DNA of 64,000 bases. It comes from an uncultured Verrucomicrobiales bacterium (GTDB taxonomy: Bacteria; Verrucomicrobiota; Verrucomicrobiia; Verrucomicrobiales; DEV007). The stretch lies in the NCBI GenBank assembly GCA_937891465.1, contig CALAHF010000020.1, forward strand, positions 58,407 to 122,406, read 5' to 3'. The position numbers and the translations under genes were made by a program. This document shows positions 23,905 through 32,574 of the stretch, one piece after another; position 1 is the stretch's first letter, and every line of letters starts with the position of its first letter. The notes below the pieces were generated by a model, which was not told where the DNA came from, did not search any database, and saw nothing but the letters and a program-made list of their open reading frames with translations.

Positions 23905-26900
23905 ATGAATTTTAGCATTCGCGGAAAAGTTGCGATTCTCGTTGTCATTTCTGCAGCAGCGACTGCCTACCTTGTTGCCAATCGCTTGCTGGATAGCGCG
24001 ACCTTTTTATTGAGAGATCATGAGCTGGTTGATCTAGGCGATGAATCAATTTTACGCGGTTGGGAGATTGTGGATCAAGTCGATGGCCTCCGTGAGGACA
24101 TCACGAATTTGGGGTTGAGTCAGGAGTTTCAGGATGTGTTGTTGAATCCGAATTCGACGGATGAGCAGATCGAAATAACGGCCCGCAAGCTCTGTAGCCG
24201 CTACTGGAATCGACATTTACGAATCGATATCGTACCGGTTCAGGGAGTGAGAGCTGCAAATCCAATGCTGATTGAGGAAAAGGCCGTTTTGGCGGACACG
24301 GAGCCGTGGTTTCCTTCGCCGGAAGAATTTTCAAATACACGGCTCATGCTTTCACCGATCATGCGCCGAAAGCTGATTGTGAAAGAATTTGCCAATCAGG
24401 AAAATGTCGAAATAGAGGAGCCGGTGATTTGGGCAATGGTCCCTCTGGGGGCAAATCTTCTTCCTGAAGCGAATGTGAGCGTTGATAAGCCTGCGGTTCA
24501 GCTCCGATTTGTCCGGATCATGATGACGTTGTTTTCGGATGCGTCGTCGCGCCATTTGTTCGCGCTGCAGGATGCGAACGGCGGGGAGTTGTTGGCGCGT
24601 CCGGAGGAAACATTAAAAAATGATCCTAATGACCAAGTGTTCCTCGATTTCGCGAAGCGACATTACGTCCGCGAATATTTCGATGAACTGAAAAATCCTG
24701 AAACGGCAGTGGTTCACGCCGATGAACAGGAAGATCCTCGGGTTGATCGGGTGCCGATGGACGCCATTGATTCGAAACAGACGGTCGAACTGAATTCGAA
24801 ATACTTTTTTTTGGAAGGCATTCCGAATGAAAACTTAGTTGCGGCAATCACTGCGGCAGATCCAGAGGAGTTGAAGCATCTTTTTAATCATTTGTCAGAT
24901 GAATGTTATTTCGATGGGCGGTCGGGAACGCTGCGTAATAATTCCCGGGAGATGCGGTTTCTGTCGAGTTCGCGCGAGGGAATCGAACGGATGAAAGATA
25001 AAGTCACCACTGCTCTTCAGCACAAATTTAATGATCCAAAGATTGGATTTGAGTGGTGGGATAAGGCCCTGGACTGCCCTGATATTTACATCCGTCCGGT
25101 GCGGCTCAGTATCGGAAGTGCTGAAAATCCTTCGAATTATTTACTGCTTTACGCGGTGTTTGAGGATGAGTTGTCGTCTTCGATCCAGCATGAGATTTCG
25201 AGTCTGAAATTCATCGTTTTCCTGATTGCGGCAGGGGCTGGGGTGATCGCGTTTCTGGTTTCGATTCTGTTTATTCGACCGCTTCAACGAATGACCGAAA
25301 CGGCTCAGCGGGTCACAGAAGCCGAGCCGGACCAGTTTCATGTGAATTTGGCCTCGCTGGCTCGCGAATTGCCAATTCGGCGGCGTGATGAAGTGGGCGA
25401 CATCGCGCGGGCGTCGAAACGATTGTTTGAGGAGGTGATCGATTTTCACGGGCAGTTGGAACAACGGGTTTCTGACCGGACGCGAAAGCTGCACAAAGCT
25501 AATTTCGAATTGGAAGAGGCCTACGACAAATTGATGTCACTGCACCGGGAGAAGGATGCCTTTGTGGCGAAGGTGAGTCACGATTTGCGACAGCCACTCA
25601 CAGTTATTTTCATGCAAATCGACGATCTCTTGATGTCGGATCTCTCTGAAGATCAGGAGCGCGGGTTGGTGAAAATTCAGGCTCAGGCGAAACGTGAGTT
25701 GGATCTTGTGAATGACATTTTGGATTATCAGAAAATTATCATGGGAGCAGATCCGCTTCAGCGTGAGCCGATAGAAATCTCCGAATTACTCGATGGATTG
25801 GAAGATGCACATGCTGGTGCAGCCAAGGCGAAGGCGATTGAATTTGAGAAGAAATACGATCCCGAAATTGGCATCATCACAGCGGACTCGAAACGTATTC
25901 AACAAGTGCTGAACAACTTGGTCGGGAATGCGGTGAAATTTACAAAAGAGGGCAAAGTTGAGCTGGAAGGAATTGCCCGAGAAATCAGTGGCGAGCAGTG
26001 GATCGAGTTTAGCATCAACGATTCCGGACGGGGGATGTCGCCGGAGGAACAGGCCAAAGCGTTTACGCCGTTTATTTCAACCCGGAAAGACAACCCAGGA
26101 GGCAATGGACTGGGGTTGTCGATTGCGAAAGAGTTGGTGCTGCAAATGGGTGGGCAGATTGGTTTCATTTCCGAACTCGGAAAAGGCACTCGTTTCACCG
26201 TGATGCTGCCGCGTGAGGCGACGGCGGAGAGTTATGACCGCAAGCCAGATGATGATCATCCATTGGCGCAGCGTCACAAATCCCCTGCAAAGAAAGTGTC
26301 TGCAAAGGTCCACGATCTGGAGTCACTGCCGGTCGCAGGATTTGATGACAATACCGCGCCGATTGCTCTGCCTGGCAGCACGATTTTGATCATTGATGAT
26401 GATCCGGCTGTTCGGGAATTATTGCAGAAACTTCTCGAGACTGAGGGTTACACTGTGCTATCTGCCGAAAACGGCGATGATGGAATTGAAATCGCTCGGA
26501 AAGAAAAGCCGGATGCCATAACGCTGGATGTGGTCATGCCGGGGAAAGATGGTTGGCAGGTGCTGTCTGAATTAAAATCCGATCCTGACACGGAAACTAT
26601 TCCTGTGGTGATGGTTTCGATCATGGCGAAGAACGAGCAGGGGCTGGCGCTTGGGGTGGAAGATTTTTTGGTGAAGCCGATTGATCACAATCGACTCAGC
26701 AAGGTGATGCAGCGGGTGACCAATCACGCGCCGCAGCGAAATATTTTGATCGTTGATGACGATCCGGATTCCCGTGAGATTCTCGGCAAAATATTGAGTG
26801 GGCAGGGCTGGTCTCCAGTTCTGGCGGGCGATGGAACGGAGGCGCTCGAAATTCTTCAAAAAACGAGGCCAGCAGCGATCATTCTCGATTTGATGATGGC

Positions 26901-27114
26901 GGGAATGGATGGGTTTGAATTTCTCAGCCGAATCAGTGATGACGCGGGATTGAAATCGATTCCCGTCATCGTCGTAACTGGAAAGAGCACCACGCCTGAT
27001 GAGTCCGAATTTTTGAACGAACACGTCGAAAATATCATCAAAAAAGGCGACACCACGGCCCGCGAAGTGTTGGCGACGATTGCTGACAAAGTGAAGCAAA
27101 AGCCGAGTGCGTGA
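23905..27114 (+). CDS. Hybrid sensor histidine kinase with two receiver domains
   Basis: A 1069-residue membrane sensor. TM1 is near residues 9-28, a ~400-residue extracytoplasmic domain of unknown fold follows, and TM2 is at about 435-457 (FIVFLIAAGAGVIAFLVSIL). HAMP follows, then HisKA with H559 in FVAKVSHDLRQPLTVIF. HATPase_c shows NNLVGNAVKFT, NDSGRGMSPEEQAKAF and GGNGLGLSIAKELV. Two receiver domains follow: TILIIDDDPAVREL with D875 (LDVVMPGKDG) and NILIVDDDPDSREIL with D995 (LDLMMAGMDG). It probably phosphorylates its own receivers and signals through an unlinked partner, since no output domain or regulator gene is adjacent. The signal sensed is unknown. The phospho-box reads SHDLRQP rather than SHELRTP. 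Confidence 0.93.
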   Translation: MNFSIRGKVAILVVISAAATAYLVANRLLDSATFLLRDHELVDLGDESILRGWEIVDQVDGLREDITNLGLSQEFQDVLLNPNSTDEQIEITARKLCSRYWNRHLRIDIVPVQGVRAANPMLIEEKAVLADTEPWFPSPEEFSNTRLMLSPIMRRKLIVKEFANQENVEIEEPVIWAMVPLGANLLPEANVSVDKPAVQLRFVRIMMTLFSDASSRHLFALQDANGGELLARPEETLKNDPNDQVFLDFAKRHYVREYFDELKNPETAVVHADEQEDPRVDRVPMDAIDSKQTVELNSKYFFLEGIPNENLVAAITAADPEELKHLFNHLSDECYFDGRSGTLRNNSREMRFLSSSREGIERMKDKVTTALQHKFNDPKIGFEWWDKALDCPDIYIRPVRLSIGSAENPSNYLLLYAVFEDELSSSIQHEISSLKFIVFLIAAGAGVIAFLVSILFIRPLQRMTETAQRVTEAEPDQFHVNLASLARELPIRRRDEVGDIARASKRLFEEVIDFHGQLEQRVSDRTRKLHKANFELEEAYDKLMSLHREKDAFVAKVSHDLRQPLTVIFMQIDDLLMSDLSEDQERGLVKIQAQAKRELDLVNDILDYQKIIMGADPLQREPIEISELLDGLEDAHAGAAKAKAIEFEKKYDPEIGIITADSKRIQQVLNNLVGNAVKFTKEGKVELEGIAREISGEQWIEFSINDSGRGMSPEEQAKAFTPFISTRKDNPGGNGLGLSIAKELVLQMGGQIGFISELGKGTRFTVMLPREATAESYDRKPDDDHPLAQRHKSPAKKVSAKVHDLESLPVAGFDDNTAPIALPGSTILIIDDDPAVRELLQKLLETEGYTVLSAENGDDGIEIARKEKPDAITLDVVMPGKDGWQVLSELKSDPDTETIPVVMVSIMAKNEQGLALGVEDFLVKPIDHNRLSKVMQRVTNHAPQRNILIVDDDPDSREILGKILSGQGWSPVLAGDGTEALEILQKTRPAAIILDLMMAGMDGFEFLSRISDDAGLKSIPVIVVTGKSTTPDESEFLNEHVENIIKKGDTTAREVLATIADKVKQKPSA

Positions 27115-27123
27115 CGTGCGAAA

Positions 27124-27438
27124 TTATTTATCCCGGCTGGGGCTTCGCAGCGGATCAGGAGATCCTGTTTGGCGTTTTAGCGGCGAGAAAATGGCTTCGG
27201 ATCCATCGGCTTTTGCGTGATAAACGAAATCCATCAGCTCACCGATCCGGCTTGGTGGGAAGCCATTGCCGCGTTCGAAAAACCAGTGCAAATACTCGTA
27301 AGGCAAATCGTAAATCGGACGCATCTTGTATTTTCCGAAGGGCATACGGTAGCGCGCCAAATCGTCGAAAATATCTGCCAAGTCGTCTCGCATCGAAGCT
27401 GCGATATCGATTTCCTGAGATTCGTCTTCTTCAGACAT
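27124..27438 (-). CDS. DUF3820 family protein
   Basis: The ATG at 27438 (MSEEDESQEIDIAASMR) gives 104 residues. The core YRMPFGKYKMRPIYDLPYEY and LHWFFERGNGFPPSRIGELM is the DUF3820 signature. In gammaproteobacteria members are annotated as putative quorum-sensing-regulated virulence factors, but the biochemical role is unknown. The start codon lies 8 bp inside the end of the MGMT-like gene, so the two are translationally coupled. The C-terminal tail (SPLKRQTGSPDPLRS) is short and basic. Confidence 0.8.
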   Translation of the reverse strand: MSEEDESQEIDIAASMRDDLADIFDDLARYRMPFGKYKMRPIYDLPYEYLHWFFERGNGFPPSRIGELMDFVYHAKADGSEAIFSPLKRQTGSPDPLRSPSRDK

Positions 27439-27769
27439 AAAACGTAAACAGGCAGGATTGTGAAATGTCTGATTCGGAATCGAAAGCGACGCCCTCGGCA
27501 ATGAGAAGATCGCGCTTTACCCGAATGGGATTGCCTTCATTGGTTCCGGCAAAACCGCCGATCGACAAATTGCTCGTAACGACGCGATGGCAGGGAACTT
27601 CGGTGTAGGGATTCCGCTTCAAGGCCTGGCCAATGGCTTGAGCGGAGCGGCATCCGATTTCGCGACCGATATCTATGTAAGTTGTTACCTTTCCCGTCGG
27701 AATTCGTGTCACGGCTTCGTAGACACGTTCTTCAAAAACGGTTGGTTGGCGGTCAGTAGTCGCAGTCAT
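27431..27769 (-). CDS. MGMT-family alkylated-DNA repair protein (C-terminal domain form)
   Basis: I choose the ATG at 27769 (MTATTDRQPTVFEERVYEAV), giving 112 residues; the longer frame starts at a TTG inside the 21-bp repeat. The active-site motif VPCHRVV is intact. The helix-turn-helix part reads RSAQAIGQALKRNP and SIGGFAGTNEG. It lacks the N-terminal domain of Ogt/Ada. It is therefore either a minimal O6-alkylguanine methyltransferase or a damage-recognition protein. The Cys suggests a true transferase, since ATL proteins have Trp or Ala there. DUF3820 overlaps its 3' end. Confidence 0.8.
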   Translation of the reverse strand: MTATTDRQPTVFEERVYEAVTRIPTGKVTTYIDIGREIGCRSAQAIGQALKRNPYTEVPCHRVVTSNLSIGGFAGTNEGNPIRVKRDLLIAEGVAFDSESDISQSCLFTFYV

Positions 27770-27782
27770 CAGGGTAAAAAAA

Positions 27783-27825
27783 CGATCCAACAGGGTCTGA
27801 TCGATGATCGACCCCTGTTGGATCG
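27783..27825. repeat. 21-bp unit repeat, locus F (inverted pair)
   Basis: Units 27783-27803 (reverse) and 27805-27825 (forward), 1-nt linker, TGAAAG flank. Facing cores CAACAGGGT and CCCCTGTTG give a long potential stem. It separates two minus-strand genes, ending 15 bp from the stop of the triple-repeat protein gene. Confidence 0.9.
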
Positions 27826-27840
27826 TGAAAGCGAGAAATG

Positions 27841-28920
27841 TTACAGCTTGAACGGGAACGTCTGGCTGCGACTCGGCACAGTAAATTTGAGTGCTCTCAA
27901 CTCACCTGGACGATTGAGAACGATCGTTTCACCGAGATTCAAATTAAAGGTCTTGGATCCCCACGGTCCGATTTTATCGATGAAGGTCTTTGAAAACGCG
28001 CCCTTCTTCCGTGAGACATTTGCTTTGTGGATGCCCTGATTTTTGAAGGTGATTGAAACTTGCTTTGCGGCAGGTGGCGGTCCTGGATTGAAAATACCGC
28101 CGCCTTGAACATCACGATCGGTCACGGTCAAATAAGTGCTGCCAAATGATTTGATGGTCAGTTCTCTTACCGAATTGAATCCTGATTTGTGAGGATCGTC
28201 GAACGCCCAGCTATCGCCGATTTGCGCTTTGAACTGTTCGCTGGCGTTGGCGCGAACGGTATCGATGTATTTGTAGCCGCGACCTTCATCGAGATATAGC
28301 TTGAGCGACTCGTTGCTCTTGTTGGAAACGTGGATGGTGCGCTGCTGAGGAACGATTGGCTTGGGTTTGATGCCCAGTTCCGAGTCGTTAATCGTCAATG
28401 CAGGGAGTGGGTCCCAACTGTTGATCTTGAGGTGCTTGATGATGTTTGCTCCGCCTTTGAACGGATCATCGATTCCCCAGTCATCGCCATTGTCGACGTC
28501 CCAGGATTTTTTTCCTCCAGCAGGAACGAGATCTTCGTAGTGCCAACCGCGGCCATGATCGGCATAAACGCCGACCGGCTCTGAAGAGTAATTGGTAACT
28601 GTAATTCTCTTCTGCAAAATCGGAGGAGGTCCGCCGCCGTGGCCAAGGTCGCGGTCAGTAAGGACGAGGGTGTTGCTACCTCGGCTTCTCACTGAAATTT
28701 GCTTGATGATCTGAACGCGGTTTGAATGAGGATCTGCAAATCCCCAGTCGTCGCCGACGTCGGTTTGAAAACGTTGAACGCGACTTCCTGCGCGAATGGT
28801 TCCCTCGTATGACCAGCCGCGACCGTCGCTGGAATAGAGTTTTACGTTGTCAGTTGACGTGTTTTGGACGGTGACTTCGGCAGCGGTGGCCGAAGTCACG
28901 CCGAATGCGAGCATGAGCAT
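27841..28920 (-). CDS. Secreted protein with three tandem ~93-residue repeats
   Basis: A 359-residue protein. Three tandem domains (about 15-107, 108-200, 201-290) share V-x-N-x-S-x-x-x-x-x-x-Y, then DGRGWSYEGTIRAG, GDDWGFADPHSN and LVLTDRDLG. Copies two and three read GDDWGIDDPFKG and GDSWAFDDPHKS. A fourth, shorter region (290-359) keeps only the beta-strand framework. Residues 1-14 (MLMLAFGVTSATAA) look like the second half of a signal peptide. The frame continues upstream without a standard start (FLKTTTRA precedes the Met), so the true start may be a rare codon near 28944. The small beta domains resemble VHL-beta-like modules and may bind a ligand or surface. Function unknown. Confidence 0.65.
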   Translation of the reverse strand: MLMLAFGVTSATAAEVTVQNTSTDNVKLYSSDGRGWSYEGTIRAGSRVQRFQTDVGDDWGFADPHSNRVQIIKQISVRSRGSNTLVLTDRDLGHGGGPPPILQKRITVTNYSSEPVGVYADHGRGWHYEDLVPAGGKKSWDVDNGDDWGIDDPFKGGANIIKHLKINSWDPLPALTINDSELGIKPKPIVPQQRTIHVSNKSNESLKLYLDEGRGYKYIDTVRANASEQFKAQIGDSWAFDDPHKSGFNSVRELTIKSFGSTYLTVTDRDVQGGGIFNPGPPPAAKQVSITFKNQGIHKANVSRKKGAFSKTFIDKIGPWGSKTFNLNLGETIVLNRPGELRALKFTVPSRSQTFPFKL

Positions 28921-29137
28921 CGCGCGAGTAGTAGTTTTTAGGAAGGTCCTTATAATTTTTTAGATGGCTAAGATGAGAGGATATCGGAAAAATGCAGATT
29001 TCGTAAGGAAAAAATCGAGTCTGATTTCCATCTGCGGGATTTCATCCGATTTTATTTCCAAGCGAAGAAAGGGAATCGAAAGTTTTTGTTGCTCAGGAGG
29101 CTTGATTTGGTGACTCAATTGGGTTGAATTGAGGTTC

Positions 29138-29632
29138 ATGAATTTTCGCCCGATTCCCACACCCCCTGAGCTGTTTCGTCAGTTCGAAGCCGGGGAGATG
29201 AGCAGGGAGGAACTTCAGGCCGCGATGGCAATTCATGCTCGGGGTCTGATTGATGAGATGTTGGAGGAGCGGAAAAATCCGATCACGGCATATTTGGAAA
29301 GAACTCGAAATCGGGCGGCGGCTCGTCGTTGGCGGCAAAGGATTGGCGTGGTCCGGTTGCGTGAAGTTCTTGAGGCGCTGGCATTCATCGAAGCATTTCC
29401 GCCTGCTCAAATTTTGTGGAATGCCGGTCATATGGATGTTCCACTGCATTGTTTTTTCCGGACAAAGCACGAGCCGATTTTCAAAATCAAACACATCGAA
29501 ATCGAGCCGATGCGGGTGTTGGTTCGGTTGGAGTATGGCGAGGCGAGTAAAGAGCAAATCAAGCGGGAAGAGATCGTGTTGCGCCGTGATTCCAAGTTAC
29601 GACTGGAATTGGCGACCCGCAGGGAGGTGTGA
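29138..29632 (+). CDS. Hypothetical cytoplasmic protein
   Basis: The ATG at 29138 is preceded by GAGG at a good ribosome-binding distance, giving 164 residues. The N-terminal half is helical (ELFRQFEAGEMSREELQAAM). The middle is very basic (YLERTRNRAAARRWRQRIG). The C-terminal half alternates strands (KIKHIEIEPMRVLVRLEYGE). No catalytic motif is visible. The basic centre could bind nucleic acid, but that is only a guess. It lies alone upstream of the heat-shock pair. Confidence 0.6.
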   Translation: MNFRPIPTPPELFRQFEAGEMSREELQAAMAIHARGLIDEMLEERKNPITAYLERTRNRAAARRWRQRIGVVRLREVLEALAFIEAFPPAQILWNAGHMDVPLHCFFRTKHEPIFKIKHIEIEPMRVLVRLEYGEASKEQIKREEIVLRRDSKLRLELATRREV

Positions 29633-29669
29633 GTCAAAATGTCACGACATTTTGTCGCTATGGGATTTA

Positions 29670-29694
29670 AATTAGCGTCAATATGACTCTAATT
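29670..29694. promoter_or_regulatory. Operator-like inverted repeat upstream of the hsp20 genes
   Basis: AATTAGCGTCA (29670-29680), spacer ATA, TGACTCTAATT (29684-29694): 11-bp arms with one mismatch. It lies about 55 bp before a promoter-like pair. Its outer bases recall CIRCE (TTAGC...CTAA), but the spacer and inner arms differ, so it is not a CIRCE element. Confidence 0.45.
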
Positions 29695-29746
29695 GCGCAA
29701 AGGTTCGGCTGGTGAGTTTTGAGGTAATCGACTGATAGTAAGTGTA

Positions 29747-29776
29747 TTGAGGATTACATTGCAGGAGTGGTATCTT
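29747..29776 (+). promoter_or_regulatory. Sigma-70-like promoter for the hsp20 pair
   Basis: TTGAGG (29747-29752), 18-bp spacer, TATCTT (29771-29776), about 68 bp before the first ATG. The match is moderate. It is the best candidate in the 210-bp gap. Confidence 0.4.
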
Positions 29777-29843
29777 TTGTGCGTTTATGAGGAGAAATTC
29801 GAAGTTTAATTCCTAATTAAAACTCAAAAACAAAAAAGAAGCT

Positions 29844-30281
29844 ATGAAACTCACTCGCTATCACAATAGCCCCCTTGCCAACTCGTTTGCAGATTTGGAA
29901 TCACTTTTCAACGTTTCGACGTCCGGAGTCTCGCCGTTTTTTGATTTCGTCAATCGCGTGGCCCACGTGGCAAACGATCCTCCGCGCAGCAATCACGCGC
30001 TTTATGAAGATGACGATGCTTTTTATGCCCGATTTGATCTGCCGGGAGTGAAAAAAGAAGAACTGTCGGTCGATTTGAATAGTCGCCAGCTTGATCTCGC
30101 TGTGCTGCATGATGTCGACCAGGGCGATGACACCAAGCGCGAAGCGACATGGAAACGGTCCTTCACCGTCCCGGAAGGGATCGACTCGGTAAAGGTGAAT
30201 GCAAAATTGGAGGAAGCCGTTCTTACGATCACGCTTCCAAAAGCAGAGGCCAGCAAGCCTCGTTCCATCGCAATCGATTGA
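29844..30281 (+). CDS. Small heat-shock protein, Hsp20 family (first)
   Basis: A 145-residue alpha-crystallin chaperone that holds unfolding proteins. Its N-terminal arm is MKLTRYHNSPLANSFADLES and the crystallin domain spans about residues 48-135 (FDLPGVKKEELSVDL, FTVPEGIDSVKVNAKLE). The conserved AxLxxGVL position reads LEEAVLTITLPK, and a C-terminal SIAID supplies the I-x-I anchor. A second Hsp20 gene follows after 54 bp and shares a terminator. Heat induction is likely; an inverted repeat upstream may be the operator. Confidence 0.9.
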   Translation: MKLTRYHNSPLANSFADLESLFNVSTSGVSPFFDFVNRVAHVANDPPRSNHALYEDDDAFYARFDLPGVKKEELSVDLNSRQLDLAVLHDVDQGDDTKREATWKRSFTVPEGIDSVKVNAKLEEAVLTITLPKAEASKPRSIAID

Positions 30282-30335
30282 TTTTTCGCCCTTTTAAAAA
30301 ACCAAAAAATTACCCAAACCCAACTTTAAGAAAAA

Positions 30336-30737
30336 ATGAATACAGTTACTCAAGAAAAAGACACAGCCAGTTGCACTGCCGCAAACAGCACGAATTGCGT
30401 GGCACCAACAAACCGCGACGTAAAACCCAAATATGCTGTTACGGAGACGGAATCGGCTTTCGAAGTGAGCGTTGAGGTGCCCGGCGCAAAGCGAGAATCC
30501 GTAGAGATTGGCTTTGATGGCGGTGTCCTCGATATCACCGCTTCGCGGACGGATTCGATCCCGGAATCATGGCGACCGTTGGGCTCCGTTGTTTCTCGCC
30601 CCAATTACCGACTCAAATTTTCAGTCGCTGATTCGATCGACGCTGGCAAAATTTCAGCCTTGGTGGAGAACGGCATTCTCAAATTGAACCTCCCTCTGAA
30701 AGAAGCGGTCAAACCGCGGTCGATCTCAGTTAATTGA
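30336..30737 (+). CDS. Small heat-shock protein, Hsp20 family (second)
   Basis: A 133-residue paralogue of the preceding protein. It has a short Ala/Thr/Asn/Cys-rich N-terminus, then a crystallin domain (YAVTETESAFEVSVEVPGAK, LKFSVADSIDAGKISALVEN, GILKLNLPLKEAVKPRSISV). The C-terminal SISV replaces the I-x-I of the first protein. Tandem Hsp20 pairs often form mixed oligomers with different client ranges, as IbpA/IbpB do in E. coli. It ends 55 bp before a strong terminator. Confidence 0.9.
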   Translation: MNTVTQEKDTASCTAANSTNCVAPTNRDVKPKYAVTETESAFEVSVEVPGAKRESVEIGFDGGVLDITASRTDSIPESWRPLGSVVSRPNYRLKFSVADSIDAGKISALVENGILKLNLPLKEAVKPRSISVN

Positions 30738-30792
30738 GAAAAAAATGATTATTAGGGTTTCCCGTTAGTGGTTCCGGGAAGTGCAAGGTGGA

Positions 30793-30829
30793 CAGCCCCG
30801 TTCAGTTTGCTGATCGGGGTTGTTTTTTT
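30793..30829 (+). terminator. Rho-independent terminator of the hsp20 operon
   Basis: CAGCCCCG (30793-30800) pairs with CGGGGTTG (30815-30822, one G-T pair), loop 14 nt, then TTTTTTT. It also shows that the next gene cannot start at the GTG at 30768, which lies upstream of it. Confidence 0.8.
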
Positions 30830-30890
30830 GTGGCTTCTTCCATTTTTTTCCTGCTACAATGAAGGCCTCACGAGAATATTTATTGGATTG

Positions 30891-32414
30891 GTGAAGGGTT
30901 ATTTAAAATGCGGAAAGGCGGACGTGTTGTGGCTGGTTGTGATGACCGGCTGCGTTGCGCTGGCTTTCCATGGTGGGCTTGTAGCTGCTCAGGAAACTGC
31001 TCCACCTCCTAATGGTCCTCCGTCGCTTCCGCCCGGAACTAAAACTGGTTTTGAAGGCGGGCGTTCGAAGGCGACGGAATTGCTCGGCAATCCTCAGCTA
31101 ACAGCTGCAAAAATCGTGACCAAGGGAGGTAATATCGTTACGCGAAGTGCATTTCAGTCTGTGGCAGAAGAAGTTAGAAGAGAATTTCGGAGCTTTTTGA
31201 AAGTCCCTAAAAAAGACTCAGCTCTGAATGAAATAGTGATTCCAATAGAAATTCACCTTTCTGGTAACCCCACGGATGTAATATCCGGGCCGGATATGAG
31301 GAGGGAAGTTGTGGTGCAGGCGAACACCCAATTCAAAATCCTTCTCTATTGTAAACTTCATGAATCATTCAAGGGAGCCAATTTCGATAAAGAAATGCTC
31401 CATGTGCTTTTGTTGCACCAGTTACTTCGCATTCACATTCCTGACTCAAGAACATTACCGGGAGCTGCCGTCGAGGTGCCTGAATGGCTGGTGCGTGGGT
31501 TTTATCAGCATTTGTTATACCGTCGAAGCAGTAATCAGGGGCAGGATGCTGCCGGAATTCTGGAAGGCGGCAATGCAATGGGGGTCCATGAGATTTTGGA
31601 GACTGAAAATGCCGATTCGTTGGACCCAATCACCCGGGGAATTTTTGATGTGTCGGCGGGAATGTTGGTGCGCGCCCTGCTTGAGCAACCTGACGGAAGA
31701 CCCAGTTTTCAGCAAATGTTGTACACCTACACTCGGGAGTTCACGACGAAAGGAAGCGATCCGACAGCGCGTTTGAGGCAGCATTTTCCCGGAATGCGGG
31801 AAAGCGTCGGGGCGCTCGATAAATGGTGGACCCTGCAACTTGCGACGATGGGGGAGCTCACTGCGTTTGATTTTTATTCGGTGGCCAGAACCCAGCAGAT
31901 TCTTGATGCAGCGACGTTTGTCGTGATTCGTGATGATGGTTCTCCCGAGGAAAAAAAAGGGGTCTTAAACAAATTCCGTTCACAAGAAAAAGAAGCGCCC
32001 AGCGTCATGACATTGAGTATTTCTGAGTTTTCGAAATTCATCGATCGGGACGATCTCAGCACGGTGCTTTTTGAGAATATTCGTTCCGTCAAATCCGTCC
32101 ACCTTCGTGGATTCCCCCTGTACCACGACCTTGCTGAGCGCTACGAATTTCTATTTCAGAAAATGATCGCCGGACACAAAAATGGAATCGCTGCAGAGCT
32201 GAAAACTCTGGAAAAGCTCAGGCTTGATATCGATACAACGATGGAGCGGGTCAATGATGTGATGAATCATTTTGAAGCCACTCAGGCTCCAGCTGGTGAA
32301 GGGGAGTTTGACGGTTACCAGAAAATGCGCCGGCGCATAGAGCGAATGCCGCCGCCGAAGCGGAATGACGCGATTTCAAAGCACCTCGATCAGCTTGAGA
32401 AAGAGTTCGAGTAA
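30891..32414 (+). CDS. Secreted protein with degenerate metallopeptidase-like (MA clan) motif
   Basis: The frame is open from 30768, but that GTG lies ahead of the hsp20 terminator. I use the GTG at 30891, giving a basic n-region and a signal peptide (LWLVVMTGCVALAFHGGLVA) and 507 residues. A Pro/Gly-rich stretch (APPPNGPPSLPPG) leads into the mature protein. At about residues 205-240, HVLLLHQLLR followed by VPEWLVRGFYQHLLYR mirrors the HExxH ... PxWLxEGL layout of MA-clan metallopeptidases, with the catalytic Glu and second His replaced. The fold is probably kept and the activity lost. The C-terminus is helical (residues ~420-500). A PEGA/FGE protein follows. Function unknown. Confidence 0.55.
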   Translation: MKGYLKCGKADVLWLVVMTGCVALAFHGGLVAAQETAPPPNGPPSLPPGTKTGFEGGRSKATELLGNPQLTAAKIVTKGGNIVTRSAFQSVAEEVRREFRSFLKVPKKDSALNEIVIPIEIHLSGNPTDVISGPDMRREVVVQANTQFKILLYCKLHESFKGANFDKEMLHVLLLHQLLRIHIPDSRTLPGAAVEVPEWLVRGFYQHLLYRRSSNQGQDAAGILEGGNAMGVHEILETENADSLDPITRGIFDVSAGMLVRALLEQPDGRPSFQQMLYTYTREFTTKGSDPTARLRQHFPGMRESVGALDKWWTLQLATMGELTAFDFYSVARTQQILDAATFVVIRDDGSPEEKKGVLNKFRSQEKEAPSVMTLSISEFSKFIDRDDLSTVLFENIRSVKSVHLRGFPLYHDLAERYEFLFQKMIAGHKNGIAAELKTLEKLRLDIDTTMERVNDVMNHFEATQAPAGEGEFDGYQKMRRRIERMPPPKRNDAISKHLDQLEKEFE

Positions 32415-32476
32415 ACCAGATTGGGGTGTCACACTTTCTCTGTTGGAGAAAAGATATATATGAAACCGCAATTTAA

Positions 32477-32499
32477 AGCCTCTTTTGACTAAAGAGGCT
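32477..32499. promoter_or_regulatory. Perfect 9-bp stem-loop in the intergenic region
   Basis: AGCCTCTTT (32477-32485), loop TGACT, AAAGAGGCT (32491-32499). No T-run follows, so it may be a weak terminator for the upstream gene or a leader structure for the PEGA gene, whose ATG is 75 bp downstream. Confidence 0.4.
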
Positions 32500-32574
32500 G
32501 TATATTTCAGAAATGTTAAACAAATTGGAGTGCTTGTAAGTCACTTGTGAAAGACGAGTTATCTATTTTTTGAG

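Noticed and set aside
29670..29694. CIRCE element before hsp20
   Set aside because: CIRCE needs TTAGCACTC, nine bases, GAGTGCTAA. Here the spacer is three bases and the inner arms are GTCA/TGAC.
30768..30890. Extended start (GTG at 30768) for the secreted peptidase-like protein
   Set aside because: This stretch contains the hsp20 terminator, and the translated product has no coherent signal. The start at 30891 gives a normal signal peptide.
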